Source of the DNA: Streptomyces fuscichromogenes
GTDB lineage: Bacteria > Actinomycetota > Actinomycetes > Streptomycetales > Streptomycetaceae
Assembly: GCF_014645815.1 (NCBI RefSeq)
Contig: NZ_BMML01000001.1
Coordinates: forward strand, 614,118-678,117
DNA length: 64,000 bases
Direction of reading: 5' to 3'
Below the pieces are notes generated by a model. The model searched no databases, had not been told where the DNA came from, and saw nothing but the letters and a program-made list of their open reading frames with translations. Both the position numbers and the translations under genes were made by a program. The first letter of the stretch is position 1. Each line of letters opens with the position of its first letter. This document shows positions 51,443 through 58,986 of this stretch, in pieces.

Positions 51443-52432
51443 ATGACCGACACGACTGCTCCTCGCACCACCGGCGCCGTGGCCGCCGGCCTCGCCACCA
51501 TCGCCGCCGACGGCACCGTTCTCGACACCTGGTTCCCGGCTCCGGAGCTGGTCGCCGAACCCGGCCCGGCCGGCACCGAGACGCTCTCCGCCGAGCAGGC
51601 CGTGGAACTCCTCGGCGAGGGTGCGGCCAGGGCGGTCGGCCCGGACGTGCGCCGCAACGTGGAGGTCGTCGCGGTCCGTACGGTCATCGCCTCCCTGGAC
51701 GACAAGCCGCTCGACACGCACGACGGCTACCTGCGTCTGCACCTGCTCTCGCACCGTCTGGTGAAGCCGCACGGCCAGAGCCTGGACGGGATCTTCGGCC
51801 TGCTCGCCAACGTCGCCTGGACCTCCCTCGGCCCGGTCGCCGTCGACGACATCGAGCGGGTCCGGCTGAACGCCCGCGCCGAGGGCCTGCACCTCCAGGT
51901 GACCTCGATCGACAAGTTCCCGCGGATGACCGACTACGTCGCCCCGAAGGGCGTGCGCATCGCCGACGCCGACCGGGTCCGCCTCGGCGCGCACCTGTCC
52001 GAGGGCACCACCGTCATGCACGAGGGCTTCGTCAACTTCAACGCCGGCACGCTCGGCACCTCGATGGTCGAGGGCCGCATCTCGGCCGGTGTCGTGGTCG
52101 GCAACGGCTCGGACATCGGCGGCGGCGCCTCCACCATGGGCACCCTGTCCGGCGGCGGCAACGTCATCATCTCCATCGGCGAGCGCTGCCTGATCGGCGC
52201 CGAGGCGGGCGTCGGCATCGCGCTCGGCGACGAGTGCGTGGTCGAGGCCGGCCTGTACGTCACCGCGGGCACCCGCGTCACGATGCCCGACGGCCAGATC
52301 GTCAAGGCCCGCGAACTGAACGGCGCCTCGAACATCCTCTTCCGCCGCAACTCGGTCTCCGGCGCCGTCGAGGCCCGCCCGAACAACGCGGTCTGGGGCG
52401 GCCTGAACGAGATCCTGCACAGCCACAACTGA
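51443..52432 (+). CDS. dapD: Tetrahydrodipicolinate N-succinyltransferase
   Basis: The 329-residue enzyme succinylates tetrahydrodipicolinate in lysine and meso-diaminopimelate synthesis. It has the actinobacterial DapD form: a long N-terminal domain and a left-handed beta-helix of hexapeptide repeats (GAHLSEGTTVMHEGFVNFNA, GTLGTSMVEGRISAGVVVGNG in turn, GGGASTMGTLSGGGNVIIS). The C-terminal NNAVWGGLNEILHSHN is typical. It is transcribed alone. A dapA-type gene lies 2.5 kb away on the other strand. Confidence 0.97.
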   Translation: MTDTTAPRTTGAVAAGLATIAADGTVLDTWFPAPELVAEPGPAGTETLSAEQAVELLGEGAARAVGPDVRRNVEVVAVRTVIASLDDKPLDTHDGYLRLHLLSHRLVKPHGQSLDGIFGLLANVAWTSLGPVAVDDIERVRLNARAEGLHLQVTSIDKFPRMTDYVAPKGVRIADADRVRLGAHLSEGTTVMHEGFVNFNAGTLGTSMVEGRISAGVVVGNGSDIGGGASTMGTLSGGGNVIISIGERCLIGAEAGVGIALGDECVVEAGLYVTAGTRVTMPDGQIVKARELNGASNILFRRNSVSGAVEARPNNAVWGGLNEILHSHN

Positions 52433-52462
52433 CGCCCCCGCCCCCGCTCCCGCCGCGGGCCC

Positions 52463-52495
52463 AACGCCCTTCCGTCGTGTCGGCGGGAGGGCGTT
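52463..52495. terminator. Bidirectional terminator between dapD and the HAD-like gene
   Basis: AACGCCCTTCCG (52463-52474) pairs with CGGGAGGGCGTT (52484-52495) with one G-U pair. It touches the stop codon of the convergent gene. Confidence 0.55.
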
Positions 52496-53004
52496 CAGCC
52501 GTCCCGGGATGTCGTCGCCCCGAACTCCGCCAGCGTGGCGAAGTCGGGCTCACGCAGGCCGGTCCGGGGGTCGACGTGGTGCAGCAGGGCCGGGCCGGGA
52601 TGGTGTGCGTGGACGTACAGGGTGTCCGCCGGGCCCTGTTCGTCGTCCACCCAGGCGAACGGGCGCCCCTGCGCGTACGCGACGATCGCCTCGGTCTTCC
52701 AGTGGACGCCGTCCGGCCGTTCCGTCAGCAGGCGCTCGCCGAAGTCGACGTACGGCAGCTCGGGAAGGCCGACGACCGGGGCGATCCAGCGGTTGGCCTC
52801 GGCCATCCAGGTGGTCGCCCAGCACAGCTCGTAGCCGAGGGCGAGCAGCGCCGGGCCGTGGGACGGGTTCAGCCACACCCGTAGCGGGCGCCCCGGGCGG
52901 ACCCTCGCCCGGATCGTCGTGTATCCCTCGGGGCGCCGCTCGGGCTTCGCCGCGTACGGGTTGAGGGGGCCGTCGACGTCCAGGAACAGCAGGGGGCGGC
53001 TCAT
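52495..53004 (-). CDS. HAD-like hydrolase domain protein
   Basis: A 169-residue protein starting MSRPLLFLDVDGPLNPY, with the DxDG nucleophile motif of the HAD superfamily. WATTWMAEANRWIAPVVGLP, WKTEAIVAYAQGRPFAWVDDE and a final acidic region match the small HAD proteins related to those found in RNA-repair fusions. Substrate unknown; phosphatase activity is likely but not shown. ATG 53004 has TACGTT 6 nt upstream on its strand, so the transcript may be leaderless. It is divergent from the second sigma factor. Confidence 0.8.
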   Translation of the reverse strand: MSRPLLFLDVDGPLNPYAAKPERRPEGYTTIRARVRPGRPLRVWLNPSHGPALLALGYELCWATTWMAEANRWIAPVVGLPELPYVDFGERLLTERPDGVHWKTEAIVAYAQGRPFAWVDDEQGPADTLYVHAHHPGPALLHHVDPRTGLREPDFATLAEFGATTSRDG

Positions 53005-53010
53005 GGGGAC

Positions 53011-53016
53011 AACGTA
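53011..53016 (-). promoter_or_regulatory. Probable -10 element (TACGTT) of the HAD-like gene
   Basis: On the reverse strand TACGTT is followed by 6 nt and ATG 53004, the leaderless spacing seen at several other starts in this window. Confidence 0.4.
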
Positions 53017-53145
53017 GGGCAGCGGGCGCGCGGGGCGCCGGTGAATATTCTCGTGCCGGGCAGGCATAGCGGCGCCGCTCCGCACACGTCACCACAGGTA
53101 CAGGGCCCGGCACACCGGGCGGGCCCGGCGGAAGAGAAGGTGACG

Positions 53146-53706
53146 ATGGATGCGGAACTGCAGGAGAACTTCCGGGAGTTCGTGGCCGGCCGGTCCTCGG
53201 CGCTGCTGAGGACGGCCGTGCTGCTGACCGGCGGCGACCGGCACGCGGCCGAGGACCTGTTGCAGAACGCCCTGATCAAGGCGGCCGGCCGCTGGCAGCG
53301 CATCGACGAACCCGAGGCCTACGTCCGGCAGGTCCTCTACCGGCAGCAGGTCAGCCGCTGGCGGCTGAAGTGGCGCCGCCGCGAACTCACCGTCGCCGAA
53401 CCGCCGGAGAGTCCGCCGGCCACCGACACCACCACCGCCGCCGAGCTGCGCCTGGTCCTGCGCGCGGCCCTGTCCCGGCTCACCGCCCGCCAGCGCACCG
53501 TCCTGGTCCTGCGCTACTTCGAGGACCTGCCGGAGACCGACGTGGCCCGGCTGCTCGGCTGCTCCGTCGGCACCGTACGGTCCACCACCCACCGCTCCCT
53601 GGCCCGCCTGCGCACCCTCGCGCCCGAACTGGCCGCCCTCGCCCCGGACTCCGGCAACGACCAGCCGCCGTCCCGTGACCACTCGCCCGTGGAGGTGCGG
53701 CCGTGA
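53146..53706 (+). CDS. SigE-family ECF RNA polymerase sigma factor
   Basis: A 186-residue sigma factor of the actinobacterial SigE-family type (unrelated by name to the cell-wall SigE): FREFVAGRSSALLRTAVLLTG, AAEDLLQNALIKAAGRW in region 2, and LTARQRTVLVLRYFEDLPET with CSVGTVRSTTHRSLARLR in region 4. ATG 53146 is chosen over GTG 53140 because GAGAAGG is better spaced from it. Its TGA overlaps the GTG of the next gene, so the two are coupled. The trigger is unknown. Confidence 0.9.
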   Translation: MDAELQENFREFVAGRSSALLRTAVLLTGGDRHAAEDLLQNALIKAAGRWQRIDEPEAYVRQVLYRQQVSRWRLKWRRRELTVAEPPESPPATDTTTAAELRLVLRAALSRLTARQRTVLVLRYFEDLPETDVARLLGCSVGTVRSTTHRSLARLRTLAPELAALAPDSGNDQPPSRDHSPVEVRP

Positions 53707-54920
53707 ACGCCGAGGAACTCGTCCGAGCCACGCTGCGCGAACAGGCCGCCGAACAGCCGCCGGCGAGCCCGGGATTCGCCGACCGCGTACTGGCTGTCCG
53801 CCGACGCCGCCGCACCCGCAGGTTCGCCGTGGTGGCCGCCGCGACGGCCGCCGTGGTCGCCGTCGCGGTGGCGGTGCCACTGCTGGACTCCGGGAAGAGC
53901 GATGTGCGCCCGTCCGGGATCGTGCGGCAGCACGGGATCACCGGGCACCCGGATCAGTCGCCGCCGCGGGACCTGATCGCGGCCGGGCAGACGGCACTCG
54001 CCGCGTACTACACCTGGCGGACCGTGCCGCAGACCGACGGCCGGGGCATCGGTGTACGCACCTACCGGCTGCTCGACCCCGCGACCGCCACGTACGTGAA
54101 GGACTCCCGGTGGGCCTTCGTCGCCGTCGCGCCGGGCCTGCGGACGGCCGCCGTGCTGGAGCAGAACCTGCCCGTCCGCCGGATCGGCCTGCTCGACCTC
54201 GCGACGAGGAAGATCGAGCGGTGGATCCCGGTCGAGCACGGGATCGGCGGACTCGCCTTCTCGTACGACGGGACCCGGCTCCTGGCGACGACGTACGACG
54301 GCAACCCCGACACCCGCGCCAAAGCCCAGGACATCAAGGGCGGCTGGGAGTGGGCGCCCGCGTTCGACACGTCGACCCGGACCGGCTTCTACGACATCGA
54401 CGTGGCCTCCGGCCAGGGCGCCTGGACCGGGGTCGGGTCCGACCGGTACACCCCCCCGCGCGACGACTTCTCCTACAGCCGCACCGGCGATCAGGTGTAC
54501 GCGCAGATCATCGGCCGCCGGGACGGGACACAGCAGTTCTACGACCTCGACGGCGGGAAGACCGCCGCCCCGGCGAACGAGCGGTACCTGCGTACGGACG
54601 TCGACGCACGGCTGTCCCCGGACGGACGGCTCGCCGCGCTCGGTCTGACCAAGGAGGTCGCTCCCGGGAAGTCGTACTCCTCGATCCGTGATCCCCGCAC
54701 CGGCAAGGAGATCACCAAGATCCGTGGCGGCCACCTGCTCGCCTGGGCCGACGACCGGCGGCTCGTCGCCTGGGAGCGGGCCAGCAGCCTGGACGAGCCG
54801 TACCGGGCCCGGCTGGTGCTGGTGACGATCGGCAGCGACCGGATCGTGCCGCTGAGCGGGGTCCAGAAGGAGATGTTCGACGAGCTGAAGGCGTGGCAGC
54901 CCGTCTTCGCCCGCCGCTGA
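53703..54920 (+). CDS. Single-pass membrane protein with beta-propeller-like outer domain, sigma partner
   Basis: A 405-residue protein. The N-terminal 40 residues are cytoplasmic and basic (VRRRRRTRRF), one helix follows (VVAAATAAVVAVAVAVPLL), and the outer domain consists of WD40/TolB-like blades (IGGLAFSYDGTRLLATTYDG, DVDARLSPDGRLAALGLTKE). The GTG overlaps the sigma factor stop. The layout, with a sigma gene coupled to a membrane protein, suggests regulation of that sigma factor from outside the membrane; no known anti-sigma motif is present. Confidence 0.8.
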   Translation: MNAEELVRATLREQAAEQPPASPGFADRVLAVRRRRRTRRFAVVAAATAAVVAVAVAVPLLDSGKSDVRPSGIVRQHGITGHPDQSPPRDLIAAGQTALAAYYTWRTVPQTDGRGIGVRTYRLLDPATATYVKDSRWAFVAVAPGLRTAAVLEQNLPVRRIGLLDLATRKIERWIPVEHGIGGLAFSYDGTRLLATTYDGNPDTRAKAQDIKGGWEWAPAFDTSTRTGFYDIDVASGQGAWTGVGSDRYTPPRDDFSYSRTGDQVYAQIIGRRDGTQQFYDLDGGKTAAPANERYLRTDVDARLSPDGRLAALGLTKEVAPGKSYSSIRDPRTGKEITKIRGGHLLAWADDRRLVAWERASSLDEPYRARLVLVTIGSDRIVPLSGVQKEMFDELKAWQPVFARR

Positions 54921-54935
54921 TCAGCCTGCCGCTGA

Positions 54936-55847
54936 TCAGCCCGCCACGAACTCCTCGTACACCGCCCGCAGCCTGTCGGCCTCCTCCCGGCCGGCGGGCC
55001 GCAGCGGTGCCCGCAGCGGGCCCGCCGGCAGGCCGGCGCCGGCGAGCAGGGCCTTCGCGGTGACCGTGCCCGGCAGGCCCGCCGCCGTCATCGCCTCGAT
55101 CAACGGCACCGCCCGCAGCTGGAGCGCGGCCGCGCGGGCGGTGTCGCCGGCGTCGAACGCGTCCAGGATCGCGGCGACCCGGGCGGGGACGACGTTGGCC
55201 ACCGTGCTCACACAGCCGGCCGCGCCCAGCGCGTACAGGGCGAGGATGTGCTCGTCGCAGCCCGCGTAGTACGCCAGGTCCGTGCGCGCCAGCACCTTCT
55301 GGACGCCGAGGAGGTCGTACGAGCAGTCCTTCACCGCCACGATCCGGGGATGGGCGGCGAGCCGGACCAGCGTCTCGGGCTCGATCCGGGTGCCGGTGCG
55401 GCCCGGGATGTCGTACAGCATCACCGGCAGCCCGCTCGCCTCGGCCACCTCCAGGAAGTGCGCCTCCAGCGCGTCCTGCGGCGGCCTGCTGTAGTACGGG
55501 GACACCAGCAGCACCCCGTCCGCGCCCGCCTTCTCGGCCGCGAGCGTGAGCTCGACGGTGTGCCGGGTGTCCGCCGTGCCCACCCCGGCCACGAGCGGCA
55601 CCCGCGCGCCCACCGCCTGGCGGACGGCCGCGATCAGCTCGGCCTTCTCGGTGTCCGAGGTGGTCGGCGACTCGCCGGTGGTGCCGTTCAGCACCAGCCC
55701 GTCGCAGCCCCGCGCCACCAGATGCGCGGCCAGCCGCCGGGCACCGTCGAGGTCGAGCGCCCCCGCGTCGGTGAAGGGGGTGACCATCGCGCAGAGGACG
55801 CGGCCGAAGGGACGGGGCGGGCGGGCGGTGTCGCGTGGGTTCGTCAT
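54936..55847 (-). CDS. dapA: Dihydrodipicolinate synthase/N-acetylneuraminate lyase family protein
   Basis: A 303-residue class I aldolase of the DapA family. LNGTTGESPTTS carries the substrate threonines, VSPYYSRPPQDALEAHF the catalytic tyrosine, MLYDIPGRTGT the family signature, and IVAVKDCSYD the Schiff-base lysine. These agree with 4-hydroxy-tetrahydrodipicolinate synthase, but Streptomyces genomes usually hold several paralogues, and this one stands alone, so another aldolase function is possible. ATG 55847. A palindrome in an AT-rich island lies 59 bp upstream. Confidence 0.88.
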   Translation of the reverse strand: MTNPRDTARPPRPFGRVLCAMVTPFTDAGALDLDGARRLAAHLVARGCDGLVLNGTTGESPTTSDTEKAELIAAVRQAVGARVPLVAGVGTADTRHTVELTLAAEKAGADGVLLVSPYYSRPPQDALEAHFLEVAEASGLPVMLYDIPGRTGTRIEPETLVRLAAHPRIVAVKDCSYDLLGVQKVLARTDLAYYAGCDEHILALYALGAAGCVSTVANVVPARVAAILDAFDAGDTARAAALQLRAVPLIEAMTAAGLPGTVTAKALLAGAGLPAGPLRAPLRPAGREEADRLRAVYEEFVAG

Positions 55848-55871
55848 GGGGGTAGTTTCGGCCGCGCGAAA

Positions 55872-55920
55872 GCTTAGCTCTACTTAATTTTCCTATGGAA
55901 TACGTCTTAGCAAAGCTAAG
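55872..55920. promoter_or_regulatory. AT-rich island with TTAGC/GCTAA operator-like repeats before dapA
   Basis: CTTAGC-AAA-GCTAAG (55906-55920) is a perfect inverted repeat; a further half site, GCTTAGCT, lies at 55872-55879. The stretch between them is unusually AT-rich (CTACTTAATTTTCCTATGG). It looks like a regulator-bound promoter for dapA or for the divergent small gene at 56026. Confidence 0.6.
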
Positions 55921-56025
55921 TTGTCGGCTTCGTCGTGTCCGAGGCCCTGTGTCCAACTCGGCCCCTCATGGGTCACTATGGGCCGGACGGTCACCGACGG
56001 CAGGTCATGGGTCATGGGAGGCGCC

Positions 56026-56253
56026 ATGAAGCTGGGCAAGGCACTGGCCACCGGGGTCGCGGAGGAGCGGCCGCTCGTCCACGACGAAGTCCCCGAAGTC
56101 CCCGAAGTCCCCGAAGTCCGCACAGTCCCCGAAGTCTCCGCAGTCCCCGAAGTCCGCGGACTTCGCGAGGAGATCCACGAGAGCCGCGCCCCCGGGACGG
56201 CGTCCCAGTCCCTGTCCGCGTCCGCGTCCGAAGAGGCCCCGGCCGCCCGATGA
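56026..56253 (+). CDS. Small acidic repeat protein, 75 residues, unknown function
   Basis: MKLGKALATGVAEERPLVHDE is followed by a run of VPE triplets (EVPEVPEVPEV, then VPEVSAVPEV), coded by a 9-bp repeat GTCCCCGAA. The C-terminus is serine- and alanine-rich. There are no cysteines, helices or export signals. GGGAGG lies 4 nt before ATG 56026, a strong ribosome site. The stop overlaps the next ATG (ATGA), so it is cotranslated with the cysteine-rich protein. I do not recognise it. Confidence 0.65.
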   Translation: MKLGKALATGVAEERPLVHDEVPEVPEVPEVRTVPEVSAVPEVRGLREEIHESRAPGTASQSLSASASEEAPAAR

Positions 56254-56933
56254 GGCTGCGGCTCCCGGCGGAACGCCCGACGGAGCCGCCGTCCGGCTAC
56301 AAGATCGCCCACCCGATGCTGTCCCGGGACCGCGCCCGGGCCGGGTTCACCGGTGTGTCGCTGGGCGGCGCGCTGCCGTACGGAGTGCTGGACGACGCGG
56401 CCTGCGTCTACGGCCGGCGGCATCGCCCGCCCGCGCGGCGGTGCGACTGCGGCTTCCACTGCGTTCACGAACGCGAGGTCGCCGAGGCTCTGTTGTGCAC
56501 CGCCGAGCACCGGGCGGCCGTGCTGCTCGATGTCCGCGTCCTCGGCGCCTACATCCGTTTCGAGCACGGGTTCCGCTACGCCCGGCAGCGGGTGCGGACC
56601 GCGACCGTCGGGCCGTGCGGCTGCGGTGCGTCGGCCGTCGCGCTCGCCGACGCGGGCTGGGGCAGGCCCGGTTGGCTTGCCCTTGAGGCCGCCTGCGGGG
56701 GTTGTGTACGCGCGCGTGCGTCCGTCTCGCTCGCCGGGTTCGCCCGGCTGGCGGGGCAGGGACTGCGGGTGATCGCCGGAGCCGGGGACGCGGGGGCCGA
56801 CGGCGGCCCGCCGACGCCGGGCGAGGGTCTCGGGGTGCCCGAACTCGTCGCGGAGGCGGCCCTGTTGCAGGCCCGCCTCGACTGGTTCCAGAGCCAGCTG
56901 GCCCGGCTCGGCGAACGGGGGGAACAGGCCTGA
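56250..56933 (+). CDS. Cysteine-rich conserved protein, 227 residues, unknown function
   Basis: The N-terminus MRLRLPAERPTEPPSGYKIA leads to HPMLSRDRARAGFTG and YGVLDDAACVYGRRHRPPARR. Three cysteine clusters follow: CDCGFHCVH, GPCGCGAS and ACGGCVRA, which may bind zinc. The C-terminal 40 residues are probably a coiled helix (ELVAEAALLQARLDWFQSQL). No membrane segment or signal peptide is seen. It overlaps the small acidic gene and precedes a basic membrane-tail gene by 73 bp. No family comes to mind with confidence. Confidence 0.7.
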   Translation: MRLRLPAERPTEPPSGYKIAHPMLSRDRARAGFTGVSLGGALPYGVLDDAACVYGRRHRPPARRCDCGFHCVHEREVAEALLCTAEHRAAVLLDVRVLGAYIRFEHGFRYARQRVRTATVGPCGCGASAVALADAGWGRPGWLALEAACGGCVRARASVSLAGFARLAGQGLRVIAGAGDAGADGGPPTPGEGLGVPELVAEAALLQARLDWFQSQLARLGERGEQA

Positions 56934-57006
56934 TGCCGGCCTGCCCGGGTACTCGGAAGGTCTGCGAACGGAGCGGACGCCGACGAGACCAGAAGGGGCA
57001 GCAGCG

Positions 57007-57447
57007 ATGGCGAAGAGGACCGGACACGGAACGGGAGCCGGGCCGACCGGCACCGCGGGCGCGTTGGCGGCCAGGGCCGGCGCGCTGACCGTACATCTGC
57101 GCGCGGGTGCGACCGGCGCCGGTCGCCGGGCCAGGGGCCGGGCGGTGCGGGGCGGCCGCACGGCGCGGGAGCAGGCGGCCAGGGCACGGCACGTGCTCCA
57201 GGAACGGGCCGTCCGGACCGCGCATGCCGTGCGGGAGCGGGCGGGGCTGGCCGCGCGGCCGGCATCGGAGCGCGCGGCGTCGGGGCAGGCGGCCGGGGCG
57301 GGGCGCGCCGTCGCGGGCGGTGCGCCGCTGCTCGGGCGCCGGGTCGTCAGGGCCGTCGGGCGCAGCCCGAGGGCGGCGCTGACCGCGGGCGCCGTCGCCG
57401 CCGCCGTGGTGGCGGGCGTGCTGAGCCACAGCCGTCGTCGCCACTGA
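57007..57447 (+). CDS. Basic Ala/Arg-rich protein with C-terminal membrane helix, unknown function
   Basis: A 146-residue protein dominated by alanine, arginine and glycine (GRRARGRAVRGGRTAREQA, RHVLQERAVRTAHAVRERAG). One hydrophobic segment lies near the C-terminus (ALTAGAVAAAVVAGVLSHS), so it could be tail-anchored. GAGCGGACGC...GGGGCAGCG precedes ATG 57007, a weak ribosome site. It follows the cysteine-rich gene in the same direction. Function is unknown; the composition suggests binding to nucleic acid or to acidic partners, possibly the 75-residue acidic protein. Confidence 0.6.
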   Translation: MAKRTGHGTGAGPTGTAGALAARAGALTVHLRAGATGAGRRARGRAVRGGRTAREQAARARHVLQERAVRTAHAVRERAGLAARPASERAASGQAAGAGRAVAGGAPLLGRRVVRAVGRSPRAALTAGAVAAAVVAGVLSHSRRRH

Positions 57448-57454
57448 CATCTGC

Positions 57455-57502
57455 GCATCCGCGCAACCATGCATCCGCGCATCCGCGCAACCACGCATCC
57501 GC
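57455..57502. repeat. Two tandem 24-bp repeats after the three-gene locus
   Basis: Two adjacent 24-bp copies, beginning GCATCCGCGCAACCA, differ by one base (57455-57478 and 57479-57502). Each is itself made of GCATCCGC sub-units. They lie in the 140 bp between two genes. Confidence 0.85.
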
Positions 57503-57587
57503 ACATCTGTCGGGGGCTCCGCACCGCCGTCCCACCGAATACTTCAGTCGTCTGGACAAAAAAAGTTTTCGGTGAGACGGTGGAGCC

Positions 57588-58214
57588 ATGTTGGACGTCA
57601 CCGTGATCGAGGACCCCGAGGCGGCGGCCGTGTCGCTGGACCCCGTACGGGCCAGGCTGCTCGCCGAACTGGCCGGCGCGCCCGCGTCGGCCGCGATGCT
57701 GGCCGGCCGGGTCGGACTGCCCCGCCAGAAGGTGAACTACCACCTGAAGGCGCTGGAGCGGCACGGCCTGGTCGAACTGGCCGGCGAGCGGCGCAAGGGC
57801 AACGTCACCGAGCGGCTGATGCGCGCCACCGCCGCGTCGTACGTCATCTCGCCGGCCGCGCTGCCCGCCGTACAGCCGGACCCGGACCGCTTCCGCGACC
57901 AGTTCTCCGCGCGCTGGCTGCTCGCGCTCGGCGCGCGCCTGGTGCGCGATGTCGGCATGCTGATCAGCGGGGCCGCCACGGCCCGCAAGCGGCTGGCGAC
58001 CTACGCGCTGGACGGCGAGGTCCGGTTCGCCTCCGCCGCCGACCGCGCCGCCTTCGTGCAGGAGCTGACGGCGGGCGTGAGCGCGCTGATCCGCAAGTAC
58101 GACGCACCCGACGAGGACGGGGGCCGGGACCACCGGATCGTCGTCGCCGTCCATCCCACGGTCAAGGACGAGTCCCGGTCCCCGGTCGAGGACCAGCCCA
58201 CACTCGGAAGCTGA
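57588..58214 (+). CDS. ArsR-type winged-helix transcriptional regulator
   Basis: A 208-residue protein with a winged helix at residues 15-75: DPVRARLLAELAGAPASAA, then GLPRQKVNYHLKALERHGLV and ELAGERRKGNVTERLMRAT. The NYHLKALE recognition helix is typical of ArsR/DUF2087-like regulators without the metal cysteines. The C-terminal part is helical. The upstream sequence has an A-run and CAAAAAAAGTTTTC at about 57557, unusual in this GC context, possibly its operator. The SRPBCC gene starts 13 bp after its stop. Confidence 0.85.
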   Translation: MLDVTVIEDPEAAAVSLDPVRARLLAELAGAPASAAMLAGRVGLPRQKVNYHLKALERHGLVELAGERRKGNVTERLMRATAASYVISPAALPAVQPDPDRFRDQFSARWLLALGARLVRDVGMLISGAATARKRLATYALDGEVRFASAADRAAFVQELTAGVSALIRKYDAPDEDGGRDHRIVVAVHPTVKDESRSPVEDQPTLGS

Positions 58215-58227
58215 GCAGGAGCCCCCC

Positions 58228-58965
58228 ATGTCCAAGGAATTCGAGATCGCCCGTGAGTTCGAGGTCGACGCCACGCCCGAGCAGGTGTGGGAGGCGATCA
58301 CCCACGGCACCGGCGGGTATCTGTGGCCGATGCAGCCGCCCGAGCCCCGGGTGGGCGGTACGGCGGCCTTCGGCTCCACCGTCGCCGCCTACGACCCGCC
58401 GCACCACCTGGTCGTCCGCAGCGAGGACGTCGGCTTTCCGACCCAGAGCGCCAACCAGCTGGAGCACGTCGTCGAGGAGCGCGACGGCGGCCGCCGCGCC
58501 TGGGTGCGCTACGTGCACAGCGGCATCTTCACCGACGACTGGGACAACCAGTACGACGGCGCGAACCGGCACACCGACTTCTACCTGCACACCCTGCGCG
58601 AGTACCTCACCCACTTCGCGCCCCGCCCGGTGGGCTTCGCCCAGCTGAACGGGCCGGAGGCGTCCCAGGCGCCGGACGCCTTCACCGCCGTGGGCCGCGC
58701 CCTCGGCCTGCCGGACGACCTGGCCGAGGGCGCGAAGGTGAGCGTCCGGGGGCCCGGCGGGCGGGCCCTGGACGCGGTGGTCGACTACCGCGACCCGTAC
58801 TTCATCGGGCTGCGCACCGACGACGCCCTCGTCCGGTTCTTCGGGCGCAACCACTGGGGCGCCCCGGTCGGCATCAGCATCCACGACTTCGCGCCGGACG
58901 CCGACGCCGAGGCGAACGAGGCCGCCTGGCAGGGCTGGCTGAACGGGGTGTACAGCCAGTCCTGA
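58228..58965 (+). CDS. SRPBCC/AHSA1-type lipid- or ligand-binding domain protein
   Basis: A 245-residue START-like protein. EIAREFEVDATPEQVWEAIT is the classic AHSA1-type start, and WVRYVHSGIFTDDWDNQYDG with HTDFYLHTLREYLTHFAPR completes the helix-grip fold. A second region (LDAVVDYRDPYFIGLRTDDALVRFFGR) follows. It forms a two-gene operon with the winged-helix regulator, a common pairing. ATG 58228 follows GCAGGAG. Ligand unknown. Confidence 0.85.
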   Translation: MSKEFEIAREFEVDATPEQVWEAITHGTGGYLWPMQPPEPRVGGTAAFGSTVAAYDPPHHLVVRSEDVGFPTQSANQLEHVVEERDGGRRAWVRYVHSGIFTDDWDNQYDGANRHTDFYLHTLREYLTHFAPRPVGFAQLNGPEASQAPDAFTAVGRALGLPDDLAEGAKVSVRGPGGRALDAVVDYRDPYFIGLRTDDALVRFFGRNHWGAPVGISIHDFAPDADAEANEAAWQGWLNGVYSQS

Positions 58966-58986
58966 GCCCTGCCGGCCGCCGGACCG

